Source: Monosiga brevicollis MX1
Taxonomy: Eukaryota; Opisthokonta; Choanoflagellata; Craspedida; Salpingoecidae
NCBI RefSeq assembly: GCF_000002865.3
Contig: NW_001865045.1
Span: forward strand, 605,845 to 669,844
Reading direction: 5' to 3'
Length of the DNA: 64,000 nucleotides
The notes beneath the pieces were generated by a model. It worked only from the letters and a program-made list of their open reading frames with translations. It made no database searches and had not been told where the DNA came from. The position numbers and the translations under genes were made by a program. Shown here in pieces: positions 37,629 to 50,000 of the stretch. How positions within the stretch are numbered: position 1 is the stretch's first letter; every line of letters begins with the position of its first letter.

Positions 37629-39916
37629 TCACGGATTTCCTACCTTCTTGGTGCTGGATAGCCGGGGGCTCGCTGTCGGCACGGCTGCTTGTGTCAGCAC
37701 GGTCTTCTTGGCCGATGACTCCTCACCACCCAGGCGAAAGACGGGCGCAACGCTTGTGCCGCGAGCCTCAGGCAAACCGCGTCGCGTCCCGACTGGCTGC
37801 ACCGTATGCCGTGCTGTACGTCCCGTAGCTATTGGTGTCGTGATCGAAACGCCGCGTATCCGTGCGGCGAGGTGCGCGACGGCCTGATCACGGTTAGTCT
37901 TGTCTTCTGCGGCTGGAGCTACGTAACCTTTTTGGTCCTTGCCATTTTTGCTCCGCTTGCACGCCTTGGCCTTGTCCTTGCTGGACCCGACCTTGCCCTT
38001 GCCAGCGGCCTTCTTTGTCGCCTTGCTTTGGGGCAGGAGGCCCATCTTAAAGGCCGAGCCAGGACCACCGGGCTCCAGGCGACCGCCATGCTCTTTGACA
38101 TGTGCTTGCAACCACGGGTGTTGTAGCAGGTCCGTGGGTGTGGCACGCCACCGCGGGTCTGCGACCAAGATCTTTTCGAGAAAGTCACGCAAGTCTTACA
38201 AATTCCACCAGGCATGGGCCAGCAAATTTGCGCTGAGACTGCGATTGACAATGCTCACAGTTATCAAAGGTAATTCATGGCCTGACCAACCTTGAGATAC
38301 CGTGGAGGCAATTTGAAGCCTGTGGTGGACTCCGGCCATGATCAGTTTTAGCGCGCGATCGTTGAAGGGCAATTGACCGCACACCATGGCATACAAAATG
38401 ACGCCACTATTCACAGGGGAACATGAACACATGACCTCAGATCGAGAACTTGGCTCAAGGTCAAAGAGACTGGGCTCGACGGGTCAAAGGCAATGGTGGA
38501 GCGCTCACAACGTACAGAGACCACATATCAGAACGGTCGCCGGCGTAGGTATGTCCCATGAGCACCTCGGGGGCCGCATACGCGTAAGAGCCGCAATGCG
38601 TCAACAATCGGTGACTCAGCCCCGGCACGATGGTGGCAAAGCCAAAGTCTACGAAGGTGCACCATCACAATTCACGCCTTTGCTGAACACGGCGCCAGCC
38701 AAGGTCACAAGCATCTCTACTGCGTGCAGATAGGGTGACTTGCCTGTCAGAAGCACATTGCCATCGCCGTCAAGCAACACATTCTCACACTTGAGATCCC
38801 TGCACAGCGTGTATCAGTGTGTATAATGAGACCTACACTGCTTACGGGATGGAGCGATCACAGCTTTGGTTCCATCGAAGCGTTTGGTCTTACTTACCGA
38901 TGAACAATGCGCAACGTGTGGCAATAATGCACTGCCGACAGGAGCTGAAAGAACAAGCGGCGAGCCTTGGCCTCGTTCATGGGCCCACGTGTGTTGATAT
39001 ACTCAAGCAAGTCTCCACCAACAGCATACGTCAGTACGAGGTACACCCGCTGTTCCGTCTCGATCAAGTCTTGCAGCTGTGCCTAATGCCAACGCGAGCC
39101 AACAAAGAGCAACATTCAGTGAGCCTAGGCACGTACTTTTGAACAGGGTAGCCAGAGTGCTTACTATACGAGGATGACACAATCGGCGCAGAGCCGTGAT
39201 TTCACGAGGTAGAAACTTTTGCAAATAGCCCTTGGGGGCATTTACTTTGTCAATAATTTTGACAGCCACCTGCCGCACGCCGTCAGGGCTTGATTGAGCA
39301 CGACAGCTGCGACATTGGAGGGGGAGACAGACGATCCGAAGCCCTTCACCACATGGTCTGTGAGGTCAAAGGCTTCTGAAGGAGAGGCAATGCAACTCAC
39401 CCTCTGGCCAGTTTCGATGGCTTTGGCCACTTTGACCTTGCTGTAGCCGCCCAGCCCAATGGTTTCAAAAAGGCGATAGCCTCGCTGAGCCAGCTTGAAG
39501 TGCTCGCCATCAGCGGGCAGGCTCTGACTCAGAAAGGCGTGAGCATCTGTCATGTCGCCTTCCGTAAAATCAGGCAGCTCAGCTTTGGGCAGCAAGATGG
39601 GGTGTGGCCTGGTAGGCGGTGAGTGCAGGATCGGTGCTGAGAGTGTTCGCGCCGTGGCCACTGCCTTGGCCATGGCTGCAGGCGTCTCGGTTGCCTTCCG
39701 TTTGGCCTTGGCCTGATGTGAGGCCAGCCGAGGTGCTTAGAGTGGGGCTTCAACGGAGACCCCAGGAGATAAAGCGAAAAAATGGTGCTGTCCCTCGGCG
39801 CCTACCCGGTATTTGCGCGCTGGCGCCTGTGGGGACGACGTTCTTCCTCCACCCCCTCCCTGTGAACTTGGCGCCGAACGTGTGGCAAAAGCCGCACCGC
39901 TCAGGCCTGATTGCAT
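37629..39916 (-). CDS. TSSK-like serine/threonine kinase
   Basis: Eight exons (39806-39916, 39401-39712, 39165-39269, 38898-39082, 38744-38799, 38516-38648, 38291-38406, 37629-38194) give 527 residues. The catalytic domain (about residues 105-370) reads IGLGGYSKVKVAKA, VAVKIIDKVNAPKGYLQKFL, PREITALRRLCHPRI, VHRDLKCENVLLD, DFGFATIVPG and YAAPEVLMGHTYAGDRSDMW, the order and wording of testis-specific/TSSK kinases, which act in sperm flagella of animals. The C-terminal tail is Lys/Ala/Pro-rich. An N-terminal extension of about 100 residues precedes the domain. The intron 38649-38743 has a GC donor (CAG|GCAAGT), the only GC-AG site needed in the models here. The last exon may instead splice at its final KK codons to a further exon near 37400. 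Confidence 0.88.
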
Positions 39917-40221
39917 GCGATAAGTTGCGATGGTTGTCAAGACTTACGAAGCTTCTTAGGTACATCAGCTCAAGCTTTGAGCTAGCGATAGGCCAGTTCC
40001 ATTACGTGCGGCTGCTACAAGCCCACTCCTCCCCAAACTTGCCCAGCGCTCCCTGGCATGCCGTCGTCTGCCTGTGCAGACCCACCGTGACAAGCGCCTT
40101 TCGAGAAGAGTTTTGTCCGCAATTTGCGCTCGGTGCGGCACCTCAAAACATCTGACAAAAGTCAAACACACAAGTCAAAAAATCGAATTCGAAGCAACAT
40201 CGTCATCTCATGGCCGGCAGC

Positions 40222-40250
40222 TTTGTGTGTGTGTGTGTGTGTGTGTGTGA
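40222..40250. repeat. (GT)n tract downstream of the sulfotransferase gene
   Basis: A GT tract of about 28 bp in the gap between the TSSK-like gene (its start at 39916) and the end of the sulfotransferase at 40339. The rest of 39917-40338 shows no supported exon. Confidence 0.85.
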
Positions 40251-40338
40251 GTGTCTTCAAGGTACTACTACATTGGATGGACATTGTATGCAGATTGCGT
40301 CAAAAAGGAGAGACAAGACAAAGTCAGGGTCATAATTT

Positions 40339-42398
40339 TCAATTGCTGGACTCGGCCCAACGCTGCAACTCGTCGGCGGCTGCGGCCCGGAGTTCCGCGA
40401 AGCCTCCCGTGTCGCAGGTTCCACCCATGGCATCATGCATGCGTGACAAGCACAGATGCCAGTATTTGTACAAACGAGTATACCCAAAATCACTCAAAAA
40501 CTGTGGGAAAGCAAATGCCGTCAGCGCGTGCAGTACAACAGCTCATCGGGTGGCGGTACACAGAAGCCAAGGCCTGACCTGCTCCATTGTGTCCTGGGCA
40601 TGCTGGACTTCTAGTAATGTGTGGCGCTTCCATCCGTCAAGCAAGGTCTCCAAACTCATCACGCGCGAAGCCACGAGCGCCGCATGCTCGGTTTCAACAA
40701 CGGATGCAACATGTTGCTCAGTGATGCCAAGATCGCTTTGCAAGCCTGCACAAGGCCACGAGCATGGTCATGACGTAGCAACCATCAGTCCTGGATGCAA
40801 TGCTTGCCGAGAACGCTGGGCCGTGCTGCTGAACAGTCGACCATACGTTACCTGACTCTTTGATCAAGTCGATGAGGAGTGGTTGTAAAATCTCGGCATT
40901 GTGCAAATCCTCGTAGCGAATGATCATTCGCGGAACGTTTTTATACACCTTGCCATTCTGGCAGTTCGAATGTGCAGGCACATGTTTTGGTGAGCATATC
41001 TCCTTCACGCTTCCCCCCCCCCCCCCCATCCCCAAGCCCAATGAAGCAGGTGCTGGTGGTCAACTACCAGGTAATGTGTGTAGAAAAAACGATGTTTTCC
41101 CGCAAGCCTTCGTAAGTCTTTGGCTGTAGAAAGTCCGTGCCTGTGCAGGGTGCGCAAAAGAGGCGGCTGCGTGAGAAGCCTTGGACGTTGAGGCCTCGGA
41201 AAAGCTTGGTGTCTACCTCAAGCCTGGCTCGCACGTACAGTTGATGAATGCCATGCCAATTATCCAAAGGGTTTCGCACAACCAGGAGCAAAAAATGCCC
41301 CACGCCACCGCGCGTTTCCTGACAGCATTGAATCAGGCTGTTGAGCATACACGTGTTTGAAAGAGGGGTGAGTCAGTGCAGAGAGTCGAGCAAACAAGGA
41401 GCAACAAACTTTTCTCGAGATCCAGGGGAAATGGGTCGAGAGGACGGCCAGTTCCCCTTCACGGCTAGGCACGACTCGGCCACAGCGCGCCACGTGGCCG
41501 CACTCTGGCGAGTAATATCCTGATGCACGGCGTTCAATCTAGAGGAACAAATGCATGCTTGATCATGAGCAAAGCAAAAGGCTATCCTCCGAATGCACGC
41601 TGTGGGGCAATTTGTGTAGAAATCATTGTCAACGCCGGGAATAGAGAGCGAGAGCGTCAAAAGGCCACAACTGAACGTGAGTGGACCAACAAACCCGTGA
41701 CATGTGACGCATCCCCTCAACATACACTAATCCAAAGTGCCAGACTGTGAGTGACGATCAAGGCAGGATCAAACTCTCCTCGTGCGGTTAGGTTGCGCAA
41801 AAGCCATCCCAACCGTACCAGATTCGGAAGAGCGGTTGGTCACGAGCTCCAGAAGCTTTCGCAGCTCCATGGAGCCCGTCCTGTGTGACAAGGGGTCGGA
41901 GGACAGCCAAGCGTAAGATGCACATTCAGTTGACTGATCGCGGGCGTGGTAAATGCACCCGCACTGACCCCAGTGCACTGGCGAGCTTGATATGTATCCC
42001 TTTTGGGGCTCCGGGCTGGCATGTGCACTCGCGGCAAAAGGCGGGTTTTCTGCGAGGCGGTGGCAAAGGCTTCGCGGTCAACGGTAGTTACCAAGAACGG
42101 GAGCCGGGCAAGATGGCCACCAGGTTCCCTCGCAAACCATAAACGCACACATCCTGTAAAGCATCGCCCTGTCCTTCATGCGCGTAGCTGCATTGAGCCT
42201 CCATAAACTCGCAATGCTGACCCCTCGGACACAACAGCTAGCCAGAACACAATCATGCACACGTGAGCGACCGGGTTTGTGATCAGCGGCTTGATCAACC
42301 GGCACAGCCCAAGATCCAACCTCGTTGGCCATGCCACATCCAGCCAGCAGCAGAGCAGCGAGCAGGGCTGTCCATTGCAGCTGGCGCTTGATGTCCAT
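40339..42398 (-). CDS. Secreted WSCD-type sulfotransferase-like protein
   Basis: Nine exons (42261-42398, 42092-42237, 41819-41880, 41728-41744, 41410-41538, 41091-41318, 40852-40957, 40579-40745, 40339-40500) give 384 residues with closed phase. A signal peptide or anchor (TALLAALLLAGCGMA) is followed by a Cys-containing linker, then VAILPGSRSWTGSMELRKLL, matching the PGSGNTWLR-type phosphosulfate loop. LAVLSTHFPWIS, FLLLVVRNPLDNWHGI (3'-phosphate site) and RMIIRYEDL follow, as in WSC-domain sulfotransferases. It probably transfers sulfate to glycans in the Golgi. The 17-nt exon 41728-41744 (VWHFGL) is required for phase. The donor at 41090 (GTTTTT) is weak, so that boundary is the least certain. 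This gene and the one at 32698 are distinct in sequence. Confidence 0.82.
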
Positions 42399-42765
42399 GA
42401 TCTTGAAAAACAAAACAAAAAAAAAAACCGTTCATCAAAATTTTAATTCTTTTTTTTCACATGCATGTGTGAATCAGATTCATTCTTTCAAGACCTTCTT
42501 TTTGAAACAAGGATCAAAAAAATAATTCATTCCAGCACGGGGAGTCAAGAGGTTGATTGGCATGTGGGCTGGTGCGTTGGCTACTACCAAAGCCAGATGA
42601 CAGGGGTCTGCAAAGCATAGGAGCCATCGATCGCGCGCCAGGAGAAGGATATATGACGATGCCGTGTTTGGCTAACGACATGCACATGAATTTCGGGGGA
42701 AATGAGACAAAAGTTGATGGTCGCCGCATGCAGCTGGTAGGACAAACAACAGGAGTGCAGGCGGT
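42399..42765. other. Short intergenic gap
   Basis: Between the promoter of the sulfotransferase and the 3' end of glutathione synthetase (both -). Contains A/T runs at 42415-42470. No gene seen. Confidence 0.45.
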
Positions 42766-44491
42766 TTAGACGAAAAGCGGAACGTCAATGAGGCCAAAGC
42801 CAGCGGCCACGCCGGTCTCTAGGCTGGAGGCCGGCTTGGTACGCATGAGATAGCCTGGCTGCGTGTTGACCAGCTCGGTGGCACCATTGGCCACAAACAC
42901 ACCATAAAAGCCAAACTCAGTCACGGAGGCAAACGTGTCATGACCACACTGCTCTGCCAAGGCCGACGTTTGCAGAATTGGGGCATGAATGCGGGCCATT
43001 AAGATGAAGCCTGCCCGCTTTTCAGGCGACATGGCACGTAAGCGCTGGACGGCGTCTGCGCCATAGTAGTTATTGCCACCACCCTCGCGCTGGGGCTTGA
43101 GAACCCAGTCGTCAGGGTGTGCGTAGATTTCCTGCTCAAGCACTGCTTCAAGTGCTGCAGGGGTGGCGTAGTCGGCAGCGTCCAGTGAATAGAAGCGAGT
43201 AAAGGTCTTGGCCAGCGTGGTTGCTTCAGCCGCGGACAGAAACTTCTCAAGGATCCCGGGCTGAGCCAGCACCTGCTGCATTTTTTTGGTGCCCACGAGG
43301 TGGGCTGCTGCGTTGGGGACCTTGACAGCAGCGCTTGTTTCGATGTTCAAGCGGGCTTCCCAGCACGCGGGGGTGGGATAGTCATCAGGGCTGTAACCCG
43401 AACGGTAGTAGACGAGGCCCACCTCCAGCTGCAAGCCGTCAACGCCCGTGTACAAGAGCGTTCCATCGGCCATGTATGTAAAGCGTTGTGCTGCCTCTTC
43501 CAGCGTCACGCGGGCCATACGATGGCCATGACGCCGGCGCAGCTCCACTTCCAGACCTCGCTGATCGCAAATATTGCGCTCACCGGGCTGGACCATCATA
43601 ACAGCTGCCAAAGGGTTGCTAGTCCGACGGCGGCCGGCGGTCACATATGCATCCAGCGCTGCCTGTCCAATTTGGTATTATTATTAAGGAATGTAGAAGC
43701 GGGTACGTTATCGTGAGAGTGAGGAGAGAGTGAGACCCAATAGCGTGGGCATGGATGCTAGGCAAGTTGGTCAGGGGCTCACCTTAAAGCCATCAACAAC
43801 GCCGGCCAGCGCGTTGTTCTCGGGGATGCGGCTGGCTACTTCAGGAGCTTCCAGCATGCGCATGGCTTCAACCAAACGCGTAGAAAGCGTGGCAAACCCG
43901 GCAGCGATGGTGTTGATCTCGACGTTGTGAATCTCGGCATCTTGAAATGCAAGCTCTTTATTGGCACCCAGATGGAGCATGAAGTCGTTACGCAACACGT
44001 GAGCCCGCAGGGCGGTGGGCCCGTACTGAGAGATGCCATTGGTGCTCTCTCGCGCTGCCATGTACACCTTGAAGATTTCGTTTGTGAATTCATCCACAGC
44101 ACAGGTGGAGCGCAGAGCCTGGACCAGGAACTCGTGGTCCAAGGTCACCGCATCCACCAGACGGTTGACGATGCACTGGGCAGCGCGCCCGACCTATTCC
44201 ATCAGAACGGGGCAAGCGCGTGTGGTCAGTCCAAGAAAAAGAGGGTGGTAAGGCTGCGCCATGCCTTCGAACCTCAAACGCGCGGCGCGGCGTCGGTGTG
44301 GGAATGATGGCGGCCGGGGCGGGCTGGAAGCGCCTGTCACGACCGGTGAGGTGCTGTGTCTTGGCCGGCACCAACAGGATGCCGTTATTCATCTCATAGT
44401 CCACCAGATCGCAAGCACGAGAAGCCAGTGCCGCTTCACTTCGCTGCAAAACCAGCTCGCGCACTTCTGCCGGAACCTCTGCCGCTGCCAT
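42766..44491 (-). CDS. GSS: Glutathione synthetase (eukaryotic type)
   Basis: Three exons (44273-44491, 43783-44193, 42766-43662) give 508 residues, close to other eukaryotic GSS proteins. The enzyme joins gamma-glutamylcysteine and glycine using ATP in the cytosol. Visible signatures are AIIPTPTPRRAF, FQDAEIHNVEINTIAAGFA, the substrate loop region LVGTKKMQQVLAQPGILEKF, the glycine-rich ATP grasp segment WVLKPQREGGGNNYYG, ILMARIHAP and the C-terminal LETGVAAGFGLIDVPLFV, where the alanine/glycine A-loop is intact. The ATG at 44491 is the first in the exon. An upstream exon ending in KSVDTCEQIE could extend the protein and would put the GA tracts within an intron. Three exons in 1.7 kb is fewer than the window average. 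Confidence 0.95.
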
Positions 44492-44541
44492 TGCCTCGAT
44501 CTGCTCACACGTGTCCACTGACTTCTAAAAAAAAAGAATGA

Positions 44542-44586
<45 letters not shown>

Positions 44587-44656
44587 GATGAATTGGTTTG
44601 GTCAGTTTGAGAAGAGAGCAAAGACACAAAGGAAACGCACAACTACCACATGTAAC

Positions 44657-44703
<47 letters not shown>

Positions 44704-44854
44704 ACACACACACACACACACACATACACACAACGTAATGACAAAGAGTGACGACAGACGAATCAACTTTCGAGAGGACATGGATGTTCCGTAATTTTAA
44801 GACACTGAAAGGGGCTGTTGTGACGGACGAAGCGGCAGACCAGCACCGACGAAT
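44492..44854. promoter_or_regulatory. Divergent GSS/PRCC promoter gap with GA and CA tracts
   Basis: GSS (-) and PRCC (+) start about 360 bp apart. The gap contains GA tracts at 44538-44583 and 44661-44698 and a CA tract at 44703-44730, a concentration of simple repeats in a likely bidirectional promoter. If GSS has a further 5' exon, part of this gap is intronic. No TATA-like or Inr-like box was recognised. Confidence 0.55.
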
Positions 44855-46780
44855 ATGGCAGCCTTGGTGGCGGCATACTCGGACAGCGACGATGATTCGG
44901 GGGACGAGTCGACGCAGGCGGTGACCGCGGTAATGGGGGCGAAAGAGGTGGCAAAGGTAGCTCAGGCGACGCAGGCAGCCGAGTCACCGGTGGCTGCTCC
45001 GCGTCGAGGTGGCTTGGGTTTGCCGCCTCCACAGCACGGTGGCAAAGCTTCGAGTGCATCAGTTGGCTTGCGATTGCCGCCGCCCCGAGGCGCTACCGCC
45101 AGCACCGGCACCGATGTCAGCGCCAAGCGCAAGGCCACAGTCACTGGTGGCGTGGCGCGTCGTGCCAAGAAAACCAACATCTCGGACAAGCGCAAGCTCC
45201 TTCTCGCTGTGCCAGAACTTGAGGATGTACGGAATAGTCTACTGCCCATCAGTCCAAGGCTCTTAAATGGGTCCCTGGTGCTGTTCGCTTTTTGCTTGCT
45301 GCGCGGTAGAATGCCAGAGCTTACCAATTTTTATAAATTCGCCATGTTTGTAGCCGGATAGCGACGAGGAGGATCCGTCCCACAAACCTGTTGCAGCCGA
45401 CGCGCCAAAGGTCAGCAGTCGACAACATTTTGCTTCCCCTGAGCAATCTCGACTCTGCTGGCGATGCCTGCCTTCTACTCTATCTGACATCATTGACACC
45501 CTGCCCAACTGCTGTACATGCGCCTTGCCTGACTTGTTAGGCTCGCAATGTGATCGATCTGCTGCCCGCACCCAAAAGCGGCAAACCTTCGGGCCGCCTT
45601 GCTCTAGACACTAAAACCATTGTCAAGAGCGATGTGCCAGCGTCGCAAACTGAAGCACCACAGAGCAAGCCCGCAAGTCAGCTGGTACCCGCGTCTGTAC
45701 TGCGCCGCCAGCGCCACCAGGCGGATGCTTCAGCCAGTACCACCTCGGCCGCCTCCTTCCTGGACACGGAGGAAGCTGCTCATGATGAAGGTGGCTTTTT
45801 CAGCTTTGGCAACTCAGCTCCAGCGGCCACGGCCAAATCAGCCGCCACAACACCGGCAACCAACCCGCCGCCTTCTGCAGCACCGCGGGCAACGCCCGCG
45901 GCGCCCGCAGCCCCAGTTCGATACGGCTATGGCCAAGCACATGTCGCCAATACAGCTCCACAGCCGCAATCCTACGGTTACGGTCACGTGACTCCAAACT
46001 CGGCCTACGCCTACGGCGCCCCGGCCGCCCAGTACGCCGCTGTGGGTCAGCAACAATCAAGCATGGGGTCTGCGAGTGAAGCCGCTTACCACCAATCTTT
46101 CGCGGCCCCACCAACAGACGAGATGGCTGATTTTGGAGGCGTTGAGGTATGCACACGCCAATTTTCTTTTGTTTCCGTTCACATGTCTATCCCACTCATG
46201 CCCCGCGTGTCGCTGCTTTGGGCGAACAGCTTGCCAAACTGGTGAAACGAGATCGAGGCATGGGTGCCAACGTCAACATTGTCGACTTCAACGATAAGGA
46301 ACGGCGGTATGTTGCCCATGGTTATCATATTGCTTCCCGCTCTTGACGCTTGGTGATGGTCGAATGCACCTAGCCTGGATCTGACACGCATCTTCTCTAT
46401 TTCTTTTCTCTCCATGTATAGAGAAGCCAACAACGATTGGCGCCGAAGTGTAGCTGGCACCAAAGAGGCGCAGGCTCCCACCGTACGTTTGGCCTGTCCA
46501 CTATTTTCGTGGCTGTATCGTTACTCTTGCACTTTGCTTCTTTTTCATTTCATTTTTTTTCTGTTCTGTTTGCTCAACGCACTCATTGACTTTGTGGCGT
46601 GTTGTTTGTACGGCTCTTGATACCCTCTAGAAAACCCCAAACATTGCGGGTTCTGCCAAGCATCGATCGCAGCTTAGCTATCTGGCACAACAAGCGCAAG
46701 CTCATCAGCAAGAAATCTCAAACTTTTGGGCTGCCGGCCACGAGGCGCGCCGCAATGCCAAGATGCGCTATGGTTTTTAG
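44855..46780 (+). CDS. PRCC: PRCC homolog, spliceosome-associated nuclear protein
   Basis: Six exons (44855-45226, 45354-45410, 45541-46146, 46230-46306, 46422-46482, 46631-46780) give 440 residues. PRCC is a proline-rich nuclear protein found with spliceosomes and named from its fusion in papillary renal carcinoma. The N-terminus MAALVAAYSDSDDDSGDE and two further acidic DSD elements, a low-complexity Pro/Ala/Ser middle with Tyr-Gly repeats (RYGYGQAHV, SYGYGHV, YAYGAPA), and the conserved C-terminal block with VDFNDKERR, EANNDWRRS, KHRSQLSYLAQQAQAHQQE and RRNAKMRYGF are all visible. The last block is the family signature. The low-complexity centre may drive phase separation; that is inference. 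Confidence 0.9.
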
Positions 46781-47078
46781 GCCAAGCTGGGCGCTATCCC
46801 CGCGACTCGAACGCCCCCCGAGTCGGGTTTATGGCCAGGTGCCCGAGGCACTCGCCAGTGGCCTTGTCAATTTATGTGAGCTCAACCCATGGTCGCCAAG
46901 GAATGTATGAACAAACTCAGAGCATTGATTTTCTTGCCAAACCAAACATCTCGTATGTCAGAGATGTGAGAGCAACACAACACCAAGGGACAAAAAGCCA
47001 GACAAGAGACGAAACATGAACAAATGCCACGCAAAGCGCGGATGCAATGCAGACGAACGGCGGGGACTGTGCCTTTTT

Positions 47079-50000
47079 TTAAATGGTCACACGCTGAAAG
47101 AGGCTTTTAATGTAGCGAGCCTCATAGGCAACGGTGTGCTTGCCCAGGTCAAAGGCATCCATCTGGAACATGGGCAGCTGATCAATGGTCGGCACGCCCT
47201 TGCCATGCTCTTCACAGGCATCGAGAAAGTCCAGAATGTCCATTGTGATAACATCCGGCAAGGTGATCATCTGCTTGGCCATGCCTTCAATGAGGGCCAA
47301 AAAGCAGCGCTTGGTGTACTCCCAGGTCTCCCAGCCCAGGCGCTTGCTATACGGCTCGAGACTCTTGATAACACGACTGATGCCAAACTGGAAGTTGCCC
47401 TTGGCACAATACAAGGTTCCAATGACAAGGTTGATGATGCACAAATGGAAAACCTTGCGGTCTGGATCCTCCAGGGCGAGCTCTTCTTCTTCTTTCTCGA
47501 CGCGCCGCATCAGTTCTTCGGCATCCTCGTTCTGCGACGTCATAATGTAGGAGACACACAGATTGGCCAGAATAACGGCCGAAATGTCCAGCAGGTTTTC
47601 GAGATTTTTCTGTACAATCGGCTCGTAAAAGCCAATCGCCTCCTTGTACTTGTTGCCCTACATCGATGGATGGGGCCCAGGTGGGGAGGGAGCGAGCGTG
47701 CTGAGCATTGTGCCATTAATCACGTGGGATTGAAGGTCTGTTCAAGTGCTTCTCAACGCAATAGAGTCACAAACCTGCATGAAGAGCACATGTGCCACGT
47801 TCAGCTTCCAAACGTCGTGCTCATTGCAAAATTCCACTGACTTGCGGAAGATCTATGACGCGCGCCAGTGTGTGAGCGCATCAGCATTCGCGTTGATTCA
47901 AGTCGGGTAATCCTGAAGACTTGAGCCGTTTTTGTGCAACCCAGGCCAGCAATCTCTCTGTTTTGACAAGCATTTGGGTACACGTAGTAGGTTCCAAGGC
48001 TTGCTTTCTTTCTTTTTTTTTTTTTTTTTTTGACAAAAACATGTAGCTCAAAAGAAGACCAACCTTCTCAACTTGCGCATAGTTTTCAAGATCCCAGTAG
48101 ATTCGGGCTTGGGCCATGAGGCAGGGAATGTAGCGGTCGAGACACTCGTCATAGTCGTTGACGGCTTTCTTCACGGCATCCTCGTCCTGGGCCGTGCGCG
48201 CGTCCTGGACCTGGCGCGTAAGCTTACGTAGCTGCTCTGTGTGTTGGCTACACATTTCATCGAGGCGGCGAAAGGCCTCCTCCGGCGATGTCTGGCGCGT
48301 GATTGTGGCATCCAGAAAATCGTACAGGTACTGCAGCGCGAACAAGAGGACAACCAGAGCGTGATGACATGAGCAGGCGCAAGACGCGCTGACGCGCTTG
48401 GTGTGATAGATAGAGCAGCGTTGCAGGAGCCGCGGGGCTAGAGCTGACACACCTGCGTGAGACATTGGTAGGTCAAATGGGCATTTTCGGCCAGCACATC
48501 GGCCGCCAGATCATAGTACTCATATTTGCAGTACAAGAGGAGCAAATTGCCAAATGTCTCTGTCGGGGGTCCCAATGAAACGTGAGAATCAAAGTTTGGA
48601 ACAAAGAGAAGAAAAAGAAAGAGAAAATAAACAAACATAAGCCGTGTAGGACGGTGTGGCGAGGGACCAGATTGCCGATGTTGCTTCGTACCAGGTGGGC
48701 ACGGGTTGGATTGTAGGAGGAATTGCAACTTCTCAAAGCCGGTTTCTGGATCCTCCTCCATGTTCATCAGCGCCTGATTGTGCAGCGTGACAGGGTCAAG
48801 CTCTTCCTCTGAACGAGGGGGCATGTCCGTCAAGGCATCCATGGCCGCATCGTCTAGATTGCCATGCAAGTGAGCAAGAGATGAGAGAGCACCATGGAAA
48901 CCATCGTGCCTTTATCAAAGCCGTCTTGGGCCATTATTCAAGGCAGAGAGGCGCATGCACGGCGGCAAATGGTGGCGGACATACAATTGCGCAAGTCGTA
49001 TTCAATGGCAGCCTTGAGGTTGAAGGCTTCAACCAAGGCGGTATCGTGCAGCGTCTTGGTGTTGCCCACGGAACGCACTTCAATGCCCTCCGTTTGCATG
49101 CCGACCGAGAGTTCTGGGTGCTCACGGATACCACGCTCAATGATGGTAGCAATGTGCCGAAGAGCGGCCGCGAAATTGCCCAGGCGGTATTGGCAAAGTG
49201 CCTGATTGTACATGAGGTGGGCATTGTAGCCTGAGGAACAAAAAAAAAAAAAAAAATTAGAAAAAAAAAAAAATTAGAAAAAAAAAAAAAAAAGCTGAGG
49301 CAAATCATCAGCTGTCTTGATGTGGAGACTGGGTAAAATCGCTGATGCACTGCGCTGCAACCTACGTACCTCCAACGTTGCTTGCGTGGTGAAACTTTTC
49401 AATGGCTTGTTTGTAGCGCTCCTCTGCCACCAAAAGGCAACCCTATACAGACCAGGATCAGTGTGGAACGACAGAAGAGGGTGCAATCGAGGTCTCCTAT
49501 GGGTCCATGAGCTAACCTCGTTGATAATGGTGTCCAGGTCATCGGCCGGGCATTGCTCCACCATGCTGCGTGCTGCGGCCAGATCACCCATGCCTTGCTT
49601 GATTGCCGCTTGAAGCTTCATGATATCGTTGTGCATGTCCGGGTTGTCAATCTTGACGACTGCGTCCATGGCCTCTTCATAGCGGCAGGCCTTGTACAAA
49701 GCCTGGGCGTGATACAGCTTGTAGCTATCTTGCTCCGGGTACTCCTTGGACACTTGGGCGTAGCTGTTGTGGCGGCATTCAAATCGTGCCAGAAAAGGGG
49801 TGCACATGAGGCGCAGGTTCGCAAGTCAAGTCACACGCCGGCACTGGTTGGAGCGGGGTGATGCATACCACTCGGCCGCGGCATCAAAGTTTTGAACATG
49901 GAATTGGCAGTAGCCTAGCAGCGACAACGCGGGCAGAGACTGCAAAGAAAACGCAGATACCGGGTCAAAATGAGGTCCAGGGAAAGGCTGATACGGCAAG

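Noticed and set aside
37135-37887. 250-codon plus-strand frame after ARV1
   Set aside because: Basic, low-diversity composition and overlap with the conserved-frame exon of the TSSK-like kinase on the other strand; it is the antisense shadow of that gene and its 3' flank.
40222-40250. GT tract as a splice-related or coding feature
   Set aside because: It lies beyond the stop codon of the sulfotransferase and shows only microsatellite character.
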